Source: Altererythrobacter sp. (GTDB lineage Bacteria > Pseudomonadota > Alphaproteobacteria > Sphingomonadales > Sphingomonadaceae). Taken from it: a stretch of 6,254 bases of DNA. How positions within the stretch are numbered: position 1 is the first letter of the stretch; each line of letters starts with the position of its first letter. The notes below the pieces were generated by a model that had not been told where the DNA came from, made no database searches, and worked only from the letters and a program-made list of their open reading frames with translations. Both the position numbers and the translations under genes were made by a program. The stretch spans positions 1 through 6,254 of the forward strand of contig JAGXGU010000069.1 of assembly GCA_024636575.1 (NCBI GenBank). The letters run 5' to 3'. Positions 1 to 5,854 of the stretch are shown piece after piece.

Positions 1-273
1 GAGCGGGTGCTGCGCCTGGCGGTGGCCCGGGACCGGTATAATCCCTTCGCCTGGTATCAGCTGGGCGTGGTCTATGCGGCGGAAGGTGACATCCCCCGCG
101 CATTGCTTGCCAGCGCCGAACAACAGGTAATGCGCCGCAATTACGCCGAGGCCATGCGCAGTGCGCAAGGGGCCGAGGCGGGGCTGCCTGCCGGTTCGCC
201 GGACTGGATCCGGGCGCAGGATATCGCCATGCAGGCACGCGCCGAGCTTGAAAGACAGGCCAAGCGCCGGTAG
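1..273 (+). CDS. M48 family metalloprotease with TPR repeats, C-terminal fragment (BepA/YfgC-like)
   Basis: The window opens inside this gene; only the last 90 codons (frame 1, TAG at 271-273) are present, so the true start and the catalytic domain lie to the left. The visible part is alpha-helical and TPR-like: a segment reading NPFAWYQLGVVYAAEGD, then PRALLASAEQQ and a helix with repeated Ala. This is followed by the phrase SPDWIRAQDIAMQARAELE near the end, which I recognise from the C-terminal tail of periplasmic M48 proteases of sphingomonads. Family knowledge: BepA-type proteins carry an N-terminal HExxH zinc peptidase and C-terminal TPRs, and survey assembly of outer-membrane proteins such as LptD at the BAM complex. 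No catalytic residue is visible here, so the protease call is inferred from the tail and from context: a periplasmic disulfide protein starts 10 bp downstream. A different TPR protein is the main alternative. Confidence 0.72.
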   Translation, partial: ERVLRLAVARDRYNPFAWYQLGVVYAAEGDIPRALLASAEQQVMRRNYAEAMRSAQGAEAGLPAGSPDWIRAQDIAMQARAELERQAKRR

Positions 274-283
274 CGACTTGCAG

Positions 284-988
284 ATGCAGATATCCATTCG
301 CTCGATAGCGTTTACCGCCCTGATCTCCCTGATCTTCGGCTTCACCGGCGCCGCCGTGTGGTCAGCCAGCGGATTGGGAGACAGCCAGACGCGCGAATAT
401 CTGCTCAAAAATCCCGACCTGCTGCCGCAAATGGCCGAACGCTACCAGCAGCAGCAAAATGCGGAAAAGCTGACGGGCATCGAAGAACAGGTCAAAACTC
501 CATTCCCCGGCGCCGAATTCGGCAATCCGAACGGGTCGGTCACGCTGGTTGAATTTACCGACTATGCCTGCGGCTATTGCCGGATGAGCGAAGAACATGT
601 CGCGAAATTGGTGCAGGAAAATCCGGACCTGCGCGTCGTGATCCGCGAATGGCCGATTTTCGAAGGCAGCGACAAGGCGGCGCTGGTGGCCCTGGCTGCC
701 GCCGAACAGGGGAAATACCCCGCATTCCACAGGGCCATGTTTGCCAAGGGCGCACCAACCGACGCGGCCATCGCCGCCTCCGCTGCGGAGGTCGGGCTGG
801 ATATGGCCAAGGCCCGCGAATTCGTGACTTCTTCCCAGGCGCAAGCCGAACTGGCGAAAAACACCGAACTGGCGAGACAGATCGGATTTAGCGGAACCCC
901 CAGCTGGGTGGTTGGCGGGCAGGCGTTCGAAGGGGCGATCGGTTTCGACGCTTTGCAGGAAGCGGTCGACGCAGCCAAGGCCCAGTGA
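284..988 (+). CDS. DsbA/ScsC-like periplasmic thiol-disulfide oxidoreductase
   Basis: Protein of 234 residues when started at ATG 284, which lies 10 bp after the preceding stop. The frame is open further upstream, but that part overlaps the previous gene and would put about 40 polar residues before the signal sequence, so ATG 284 is preferred despite a poor Shine-Dalgarno. Residues 5-27 form a hydrophobic signal peptide or membrane anchor. Residues 33-60 (SQTREYLLKNPDLLPQMAER and a Gln run) resemble the N-terminal helical segment of ScsC/Com1-type proteins, which mediates oligomerisation in some ScsC proteins. The thioredoxin-fold domain spans about 80-232, with the redox motif C96-G-Y-C99 after FTDYA and the cis-proline loop at T205-P206. 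It should catalyse disulfide formation or isomerisation in the periplasm. Its place between two metalloprotease genes points to envelope protein quality control. Whether it oxidises or isomerises cannot be read from sequence. Confidence 0.93.
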   Translation: MQISIRSIAFTALISLIFGFTGAAVWSASGLGDSQTREYLLKNPDLLPQMAERYQQQQNAEKLTGIEEQVKTPFPGAEFGNPNGSVTLVEFTDYACGYCRMSEEHVAKLVQENPDLRVVIREWPIFEGSDKAALVALAAAEQGKYPAFHRAMFAKGAPTDAAIAASAAEVGLDMAKAREFVTSSQAQAELAKNTELARQIGFSGTPSWVVGGQAFEGAIGFDALQEAVDAAKAQ

Positions 989-2031
989 TGCGCGCGGCGG
1001 TATGGCGCGGCGCACAAAAATTACGGCGCGCATTATCTGGTGCTGGCGCTGGGGCAGTTTTGCTTGCCGCCGTGATAACGCCGCCTGCATTCGCCGCTGA
1101 GGACATATCTTCGGGCCTGAACACGCTTCAACAGCGCGACGAGCTGGTTCAGTCTATCGGCTGGAAACTGGTCACCGGCAATGCCCCATTTTGCACGGAC
1201 ACGCGCCCGGCGATCGGCCTGCTGCTGCAGGATGTCGCCGCCTTTGTTCGCCCCGATGCAGTGCGCCGCGCAATGAAACTGTCCGGCGATATCGCGGTAC
1301 AGGCACGCGCGGCGGGTTCGCCTGTGGAACAAGCCGGATTGCCGGTCTTTGCCGAAATTCTGGCGATTGATGGGCAATCGATGCGCGGCCTGCCTGCGGC
1401 GGGCAAGGAGCGCTGGCAAAGGCTGGCCGAACTCCACCGCAAACTCGACAAGGCGCTGGTTGCACGCGGCGAGGTAAAAATTGCCTGGCGCAGCGCGGAG
1501 GGCGCTCCGATTGTCTCGACCCTGGTTGGAAGAGCCGCCTGCGCCACCAATTTCGAAGTTATCGCGGGATCGCGGCGTGCTTCCGCCAATGGCGCGCGGG
1601 TGGCAATCGGATCGGATTTCGCCGGGTTTGCCTATCAGGAAGAATTACTGGCCGCAGCCATCGCGCATGAATTTGCGCATAATCTAATGGGCCATCCGGC
1701 ATGGCTGGATGCAAATGGCCGCAGCCAGAGCCACATCCGCATGACCGAGCGCGAGGCGGACCGGCTGATGCCGTGGCTGCTGGCCAATGGCGGCTACGAT
1801 CCAGCGGCAGGCGCGCGATTCATGCGCGAATGGGGCCCGGGCAATGACGGCGGATTGTTCAGGAGCCGCACCCATGACGGGTGGGACGAGCGGGCAGGCT
1901 TCATCGGCGCGGAATTGCCCCTGATCCAGCGCAGTACAGCCGCGCACGGCGGCGCAGATTGGGCATTAGATTTTGTGCGGGATATCCCGGCAGCCGCTTA
2001 CTCCGCCGCCTCATCCTCGCCCATCGAATAA
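988..2031 (+). CDS. Secreted M48-like metalloprotease with N-terminal PDZ-like region
   Basis: Protein of 347 residues from ATG 988, whose A is the last base of the upstream TGA (TGATG), suggesting translational coupling. An AAGG at 977-980 fits ATG 988 better than the GTG at 985. Residues 1-37 are a signal peptide: basic start, hydrophobic core, AFA-AE cleavage site. Residues 109-131 (GSPVEQAGLPVFAEILAIDG) read like a PDZ core. The zinc site is H227-E-F-A-H231 inside AIAHEFAHNLMGH, with the likely third ligand E254 in the ExxAD motif (EREAD, 254-258). An M48-like His/Arg motif follows near H296 and R301. The mature part has only two cysteines, C69 and C185, a likely disulfide pair. It should be a periplasmic zinc endopeptidase; substrate unknown. 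Its last 34 nt overlap the convergent HD gene. The M48 assignment is firm at motif level, the PDZ call moderate. Confidence 0.87.
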   Translation: MRAAVWRGAQKLRRALSGAGAGAVLLAAVITPPAFAAEDISSGLNTLQQRDELVQSIGWKLVTGNAPFCTDTRPAIGLLLQDVAAFVRPDAVRRAMKLSGDIAVQARAAGSPVEQAGLPVFAEILAIDGQSMRGLPAAGKERWQRLAELHRKLDKALVARGEVKIAWRSAEGAPIVSTLVGRAACATNFEVIAGSRRASANGARVAIGSDFAGFAYQEELLAAAIAHEFAHNLMGHPAWLDANGRSQSHIRMTEREADRLMPWLLANGGYDPAAGARFMREWGPGNDGGLFRSRTHDGWDERAGFIGAELPLIQRSTAAHGGADWALDFVRDIPAAAYSAASSSPIE

Positions 2032-2639
2032 AGCGTTGCCAGCGGCCGCGCCATCACGCGGCGAACCATCGGTTCGAAGAATTCCAGGCTCTCGCTCCGG
2101 TAATCAGGATCGAACGCCGCCTGATCGTATTTCTCGCAAAATTCGGCGCAGGTTTCGAAATGCGGGTTGCCCCGGAATTGTTCGCGCGATTCGCGGTCCA
2201 TGCCGAGATAATGAAAATAGTAATAGCCCTGGAAATGGCCGTGATGCTTGCAGGTCCAGTGCAATTCCTCGCGCACGAACGGCTTGAGGATCGCTGCAGC
2301 AACATCGGGATGATTGAAACTACCTAGCGTATCGCCAATGTCATGCAGCAGCGCCATCACCACATATTGCTCGTCCCGCCCATCACGGTGCGCGCGAGTC
2401 GCGGTTTGCAGCGAATGCTGCAGCCGGTCGATCGGAAATCCGCCAAAATCCCCGTCGAGCAGGCGCAAATGATCAAGCACCCGGCCTGCGACACCGCCGG
2501 CAAATTCACGGAAATGGCTGGCAATCAGCGCCCAGTCTTCGGCGGTGCCTTCCTTCATCTCGCGAAATTTCGCGCGCTGCGGCACACCGCCTTCACCGGT
2601 GTTTTTCGACCCCGCCGAAACTTTCTGCTCTACGCCCAT
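1998..2639 (-). CDS. HD-domain phosphohydrolase/oxygenase-like protein (COG4341 type)
   Basis: Protein of 213 residues from ATG at 2637-2639 (minus strand), chosen because a strong GAGGAGAG ribosome binding site sits 5 nt upstream. The frame stays open to 3254, but that part is the antisense of the kinase gene. Motifs: H75 in LQHSLQTA, the H99-D100 pair in LLHDIGD, H110 in SFNHPD, and a histidine-rich stretch H127 to H135 ending KHHGHFQGYYYFHYLG. YDQAAFDPDY follows around 171-180, where a final Asp ligand would be expected. This pattern matches a widespread family of cytoplasmic HD proteins whose fold is that of myo-inositol oxygenase. Members of the wider group are either phosphohydrolases or mixed-valent di-iron oxygenases (MIOX, PhnZ), so the reaction here is uncertain. 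No signal peptide or membrane segment. It is a single-gene unit, divergent from the kinase and overlapping tail to tail with the protease gene. Confidence 0.88.
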   Translation of the reverse strand: MGVEQKVSAGSKNTGEGGVPQRAKFREMKEGTAEDWALIASHFREFAGGVAGRVLDHLRLLDGDFGGFPIDRLQHSLQTATRAHRDGRDEQYVVMALLHDIGDTLGSFNHPDVAAAILKPFVREELHWTCKHHGHFQGYYYFHYLGMDRESREQFRGNPHFETCAEFCEKYDQAAFDPDYRSESLEFFEPMVRRVMARPLATLYSMGEDEAAE

Positions 2640-2644
2640 GGCTA

Positions 2645-2652
2645 CTCTCCTC
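2645..2652 (-). promoter_or_regulatory. Shine-Dalgarno of the HD-domain gene
   Basis: On the minus strand these bases read GAGGAGAG, complementary to the 16S rRNA tail, with five bases between them and the ATG at 2639. This is the strongest ribosome binding site in the window and fixes the start of the HD gene, arguing against any longer reading of that frame. Confidence 0.8.
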
Positions 2653-2732
2653 GGACGCCATGCTACCGCAACTCGGCGCCTGCGCAAAACAATCTGACGA
2701 AATCCCGAAAAATCGGCTAAGCCGGTCCGACC

Positions 2733-4010
2733 ATGGCTATGCTGCCCTTCCGCCCGACGCCGTTTTTCCGGAACAAGAACCGCGCTTTCTGGTATCTCCA
2801 GATCGCTGGCTGGGTCGGCGTCACCCTGTTTCGCGGGGCTTCGGCGCTGGTCAATTCGCAGCCGTGGGATTTCCTGATCCTGATCCTGATCGGGTCGATC
2901 ACCGGTTTTTCCATCAGCTTGATCCTGTCGGTCATCTACAAGATGCTGATCAACCGCAAGCCATTGGTCACCTGGGGCGTGACGGGTCTGGTGCTGGCGG
3001 TCGGCGTGGGGTCCTATGCCTTCCTCGATAGCTGGGTGATCAGCCTGTATTATCCGGACCGCGAAATTGGCCTGCTGCAGCGGTTTTTCGGCTATTTCTA
3101 TCTCGATGTGACGCTGCTTGGCGCATGGTCGGCATTGTATTACGCGATCAATTACTTCTTGCAGGTGGAAGAACAGGCGGACCGGCTGGAACGGCTGGAA
3201 GCCCAGGCGACAGCGGCGCAATTGGCCATGCTGCGCTATCAGCTGAACCCGCATTTCCTGTTCAACACGCTCAATTCGATCAGCACGCTGGTGCTGTTGA
3301 AGCAGACCGAGCCGGCCAATGCGATGCTGACGCGGCTGTCATCCTTCCTGCGCCACACGCTGCTGACCCAGCCGACCGGCAAGGTCACGCTGGATCAGGA
3401 AGTCCAGACGTTGAAGCTCTATCTCGGCATTGAACGGATGCGGTTCGAGGAGCGGTTGCGGACCGATTTCCAGATCGAACCGGCCGCGCAAGGTGCATTG
3501 CTGCCCGCGATGCTGCTGCAGCCGCTGGTTGAAAATGCGATCAAATATGCGGTTTCGAAACAGGAAGAAGGCGCGAAAATCAGCATCGCCGCGCGGATCA
3601 TCGGACAAAAGCTGCGGGTCACCGTTTCGGACAGCGGTCCGGGCTTGAATGCAACCGGCCAGCGCCACACCCTGCCCGGAGCAATGACGGGTCAAGGGCG
3701 GACGCAATCCACCGGAGTCGGCCTTGCCAATATTCGAGATCGGTTGGCACAGGCTTATGGTGATGAACATCTGTTTGAAATCCGGACACCGCCGGAAGGC
3801 GGGTTCACCGTCGTGATCGAATTACCCTTCGAAACGCTGGATAGCGAACAGGCCGGGACACCTGCACCGGCCGCCGCGTCACCTCAGGTTCAGGCAAAAT
3901 CCTCCACACAGCCCCCCATTCCGGCTGCTGCCAATCCATCCGGCGCCCCCTCACAAGCCGCTCAAACATCTGCCCCCAATCTTGAGCGCACCATTGGATC
4001 GAAACTATGA
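2733..4010 (+). CDS. LytS/YpdA-family sensor histidine kinase with Pro/Ala-rich C-terminal tail
   Basis: Protein of 425 residues. ATG 2733 is the first start after an in-frame stop at 2718-2720; no clear Shine-Dalgarno precedes it. Roughly four hydrophobic segments (about 20-40, 47-69, 78-106, 118-143) form the membrane sensor, with no large extracytoplasmic domain. A short coiled-coil-like linker (QVEEQADRLERLEAQ, 144-158) leads to the His_kinase signature QLNPHFLFNTLNSIS, with phospho-acceptor H174. The ATPase part has the N box LVENAIKYAV (N268), the D300-S-G-P-G box and a second glycine box around GVGLANIRDRL (328-337). Residues 371-425 are an unusual Pro/Ala/Ser/Gln-rich tail. The stop overlaps the next gene's start by 4 nt (ATGA), so it should phosphorylate that LytTR regulator. 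The signal sensed is unknown; with so little outside the membrane it may be a membrane state, a hydrophobic ligand or a partner protein. Confidence 0.95.
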   Translation: MAMLPFRPTPFFRNKNRAFWYLQIAGWVGVTLFRGASALVNSQPWDFLILILIGSITGFSISLILSVIYKMLINRKPLVTWGVTGLVLAVGVGSYAFLDSWVISLYYPDREIGLLQRFFGYFYLDVTLLGAWSALYYAINYFLQVEEQADRLERLEAQATAAQLAMLRYQLNPHFLFNTLNSISTLVLLKQTEPANAMLTRLSSFLRHTLLTQPTGKVTLDQEVQTLKLYLGIERMRFEERLRTDFQIEPAAQGALLPAMLLQPLVENAIKYAVSKQEEGAKISIAARIIGQKLRVTVSDSGPGLNATGQRHTLPGAMTGQGRTQSTGVGLANIRDRLAQAYGDEHLFEIRTPPEGGFTVVIELPFETLDSEQAGTPAPAAASPQVQAKSSTQPPIPAAANPSGAPSQAAQTSAPNLERTIGSKL

Positions 4011-4804
4011 CAATCCGCACAATCATCGTCGATGACGAGAAACTGGCTATCCAGGGCCTGCAATTGCGGCTCGAAGCCTTTGACGACATCGAAATCATCG
4101 AAACCTGCGCCAACGGGCGCGAAGCGATCCGCAAGATCAAGACGGAAAAACCCGATCTGGTGTTTCTCGACATTGAAATGCCCGGCTTTGACGGCTTTGG
4201 CGTGGTCAAGGGCGTGATGGATATCGAACCGCCGTTGTTCGTATTCGTCACCGCGTATCAGGAACACGCAATCCGCGCATTCGAAGCCAATGCGGTCAAT
4301 TATCTGATGAAACCGGTGGATGTCGACAAATTGGCCGATACGGTCGAGCGGGTGCGCGTGCGCCTGAGCGAAAAACGCTCTGCCGAAGAAGCGGTCAATC
4401 TGATGAACGTGCTGGCCGAGGTCGCCCCCGATGCCGCCGAGGAATTCGCCGAGGCGGAGGCGGAATCAACCGAACGGTTCGAAAAACTGATCAACGTGAA
4501 GGATCGCGGCCAGATTTTCCGCGTCGAAGTCGGTTCGATCGAACATATCGAGGCGGCGGGCGATTACATGTGCATCTATACCGGCGACAATTCGCTGATC
4601 CTGCGCGAAACGATGAAGGATCTGGAACGGCGGCTGGACCCGCGCAAGTTCCAGCGCGTCCACCGCTCGACCATCGTCAATCTCGATCAGGTACGGCAGG
4701 TAAAACCGCACACCAATGGCGAATGCTTCCTGGTGCTGGATTCAGGTGCCGAGGTAAAGGTTTCGCGCAGCTACCGCGATGTGGTGGCGCGCTTCGTGCA
4801 TTAA
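4007..4804 (+). CDS. LytTR-family response regulator (AlgR/LytR type)
   Basis: Protein of 265 residues starting at the ATGA shared with the kinase stop. The receiver domain covers about 3-118: acidic pocket D9-D10, phospho-acceptor D55 in FLDIEMPG, switch T82 in FVTAYQ, and K102 in MKPVD. An acidic, Ala/Glu-rich linker (about 125-156) joins it to a LytTR DNA-binding domain at about 159-265. Recognisable phrases there are FRVEVGSIEHIEAAGDYMCIYT, LILRETMKDLERRL, FQRVHRSTIVNLDQV and the closing VKVSRSYRDVVARF. LytTR proteins bind promoter DNA as dimers on direct repeats. Its partner is almost certainly the upstream kinase. Weak Shine-Dalgarno (GGA at 3996-3998) fits coupled translation. Target genes cannot be told from this window. 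A perfect hairpin begins two bases after the stop. Confidence 0.96.
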   Translation: MTIRTIIVDDEKLAIQGLQLRLEAFDDIEIIETCANGREAIRKIKTEKPDLVFLDIEMPGFDGFGVVKGVMDIEPPLFVFVTAYQEHAIRAFEANAVNYLMKPVDVDKLADTVERVRVRLSEKRSAEEAVNLMNVLAEVAPDAAEEFAEAEAESTERFEKLINVKDRGQIFRVEVGSIEHIEAAGDYMCIYTGDNSLILRETMKDLERRLDPRKFQRVHRSTIVNLDQVRQVKPHTNGECFLVLDSGAEVKVSRSYRDVVARFVH

Positions 4805-4806
4805 TT

Positions 4807-4849
4807 TTCTCTCGCGGCCAGTTGGCTGCGCCAACTGGCCGCGAGAGAA
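4807..4849 (+). terminator. Perfect 20-bp inverted repeat, probable terminator of the kinase-regulator operon
   Basis: Bases 4807-4826 pair without mismatch with 4830-4849, leaving a TGC loop; the left arm begins TTCTCTCGCGGCCAG. It starts two bases after the regulator's TAA. The downstream flank is TATATTG, only partly U-rich, so as an intrinsic terminator it has a very strong stem but an imperfect U tract. There is no T run on the minus-strand side, so it would act only in the + direction. It would separate the two-component operon from nadC. Length and perfection exceed a typical terminator, so a dispersed palindromic repeat, an operator or an mRNA 3'-end stabiliser are alternatives. Confidence 0.6.
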
Positions 4850-4855
4850 TATATT
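4850..4855 (+). promoter_or_regulatory. Possible -10 element (TATATT) for nadC
   Basis: TATATT matches five of six bases of the sigma-70 -10 consensus and lies 33 bp before the nadC ATG, immediately at the foot of the hairpin. No matching -35 is seen at 16-18 bp upstream, where the loop and right arm of the palindrome lie. If real, the palindrome would overlap the promoter. The same bases also serve as the weak U tract of the terminator, so this call is tentative. Confidence 0.22.
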
Positions 4856-4888
4856 GAGCCCGAACGGCAAACCGTCCAAGAACGCTTC

Positions 4889-5764
4889 ATGACCAGATTC
4901 ACCCTCCCCGGCTTCGACCTGGACCGTTTTGTCCGCGATACTCTGGCCGAAGACCTGGGCGAGGGGATACCCGGCGGCGGGCATGACGTTACTTCAGAGA
5001 GCGTGATCCCCGCCGATGCGCGGTTTTCCGGCGTGATGGACAGCCGCGATGCGATCACTGTCGCCGGGTTGCCGCTGGCGGAGGCTTTTTTCCACAGTCT
5101 GCAGCCTGACATGGCGATCGAAATCCTGGTCCCCGAAGGCGCGCAGGTGCCCGCGGGCAGCGATCTGATGCGGCTATCGGGCAATGCAAGGGCGATGCTG
5201 ACAGCGGAACGCAGCGCGCTCAACACCGTCCAGCATCTGTCCGGCATCGCCACCATGACGCGTGAATATGTGGACGCGATGCATGCTGGGCGGAACAATC
5301 CCGATTGCACCTTGCTCGATACGCGCAAGACTATCCCCGGCCTGCGCTATCTGGAAAAATACGCGGTATGCATGGGCGGCGGTGCGAACCACCGGATGGG
5401 CCTGTGGGATGCCGCCATGATCAAGGACAACCACGTTCTCGTCGCCGGAGCGGTGGGTGAAGCGGTGCGCCGCGCGGTTGACGCCGGGGTTACGCATATC
5501 ATTTGCGAGGTTGACCGGATCGACCAGATCGAACCGGCGCTGGCAGCGGGGGCCACCCGTCTGCTGCTCGACAATATGGAACCAGAGGTGCTGCGCGAGG
5601 CCGTGGCCTTGGTCGCCGGGCGCGTCCCGACCGAAGCATCGGGCGGGATCAATCTGGACACCATTGCCGCCAAGGCCGCAAGCGGGGTCGATTATGTCTC
5701 GGTAGGCCGCCTGACCCAAAGCGCGCCCGCGGCCGATATCGGGCTGGATTTCACCCCGCTGTAG
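4889..5764 (+). CDS. nadC: Nicotinate-nucleotide pyrophosphorylase (quinolinate phosphoribosyltransferase, decarboxylating)
   Basis: Protein of 291 residues, the usual length for the family. It converts quinolinate and PRPP to nicotinate mononucleotide, CO2 and pyrophosphate in de novo NAD synthesis, in the cytoplasm. Diagnostic phrases: AERSALNTVQHLSGIAT (R108), LLDTRKTIPGLR (R146, K147), GGGANHRMGL (H168, R169), MIKDNH (K179), CEVD (E207), LLLDNM (D228), the phosphate-binding ASGGI (S251-G-G) and VDYVSVGRLTQSAP near the end. All substrate-binding basic and acidic residues known from characterised NadC enzymes appear to be present, so it should be active. The start ATG 4889 has only a weak purine stretch (AAGAA) before it. 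It follows the two-component operon after 84 bp containing the palindrome, so it is probably a separate transcript. nadA and nadB are not in the window. Confidence 0.97.
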   Translation: MTRFTLPGFDLDRFVRDTLAEDLGEGIPGGGHDVTSESVIPADARFSGVMDSRDAITVAGLPLAEAFFHSLQPDMAIEILVPEGAQVPAGSDLMRLSGNARAMLTAERSALNTVQHLSGIATMTREYVDAMHAGRNNPDCTLLDTRKTIPGLRYLEKYAVCMGGGANHRMGLWDAAMIKDNHVLVAGAVGEAVRRAVDAGVTHIICEVDRIDQIEPALAAGATRLLLDNMEPEVLREAVALVAGRVPTEASGGINLDTIAAKAASGVDYVSVGRLTQSAPAADIGLDFTPL

Positions 5765-5783
5765 AGACAGCTGCACAGGCTGT

Positions 5784-5812
5784 TTGAAGGCCGTTGTTTC
5801 CTTCGCGATATT
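5784..5812 (+). promoter_or_regulatory. Candidate sigma-70-like promoter for the downstream membrane protein
   Basis: TTGAAG (5784-5789) and GATATT (5807-5812) are separated by exactly 17 bp and each match four of six consensus bases. They lie in the 90-bp gap between the nadC stop and the next gene, about 43 bp before its ATG. The match is modest and could be chance; read-through from nadC is the alternative. Confidence 0.28.
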
Positions 5813-5840
5813 CCGTCACAGAGGATCGCAATTGCCATTT

Positions 5841-5847
5841 GGGGAGG
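5841..5847 (+). promoter_or_regulatory. Shine-Dalgarno of the membrane-protein gene
   Basis: GGGGAGG lies seven bases before ATG 5855. It fixes the start of the right-hand partial gene and supports that this frame is translated. Confidence 0.7.
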
Positions 5848-5854
5848 GCCCGCC

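Noticed and set aside
161..283. Upstream extension of the DsbA-like gene
   Set aside because: It overlaps the end of the M48/TPR gene in another frame and would put about 40 polar, basic residues before a clear signal sequence.
362..1090. Long minus-strand open frame opposite the DsbA-like gene
   Set aside because: High-GC antisense shadow; composition is Arg/Gln-rich with no recognisable domain, while the plus strand encodes an intact thioredoxin-fold protein.
2873..2892. Tandem CTGATC repeat
   Set aside because: It encodes Leu-Ile repeats in a kinase membrane helix and is explained by coding needs.
2640..3254. Continuation of the minus-strand HD reading frame up to 3254
   Set aside because: It is antisense to the kinase membrane and His-box coding region, gives a low-complexity Gln/Arg/Asp-rich translation, and the strong ribosome binding site at 2645-2652 sets the real start at 2639.
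4820..4837. CAGTTGG and CCAACTG in the palindrome as LytTR binding half-sites
   Set aside because: LytTR sites are normally direct repeats about one turn apart; here the motifs are inverted and only loosely match the consensus.
4805..4888. NAD-sensing riboswitch or NadR/NiaR-type operator ahead of nadC
   Set aside because: The leader after the palindrome is under 40 nt and shows no conserved aptamer-like structure; the simple perfect stem does not resemble a known NAD-responsive RNA.
5174..5776. Minus-strand open frame opposite nadC
   Set aside because: Shadow of a fully conserved nadC; no family resemblance in the translation.
5767..5783. ACAGC/GCTGT hairpin after nadC as a terminator
   Set aside because: Only a 5-bp stem with a 7-nt loop and no T run behind it.
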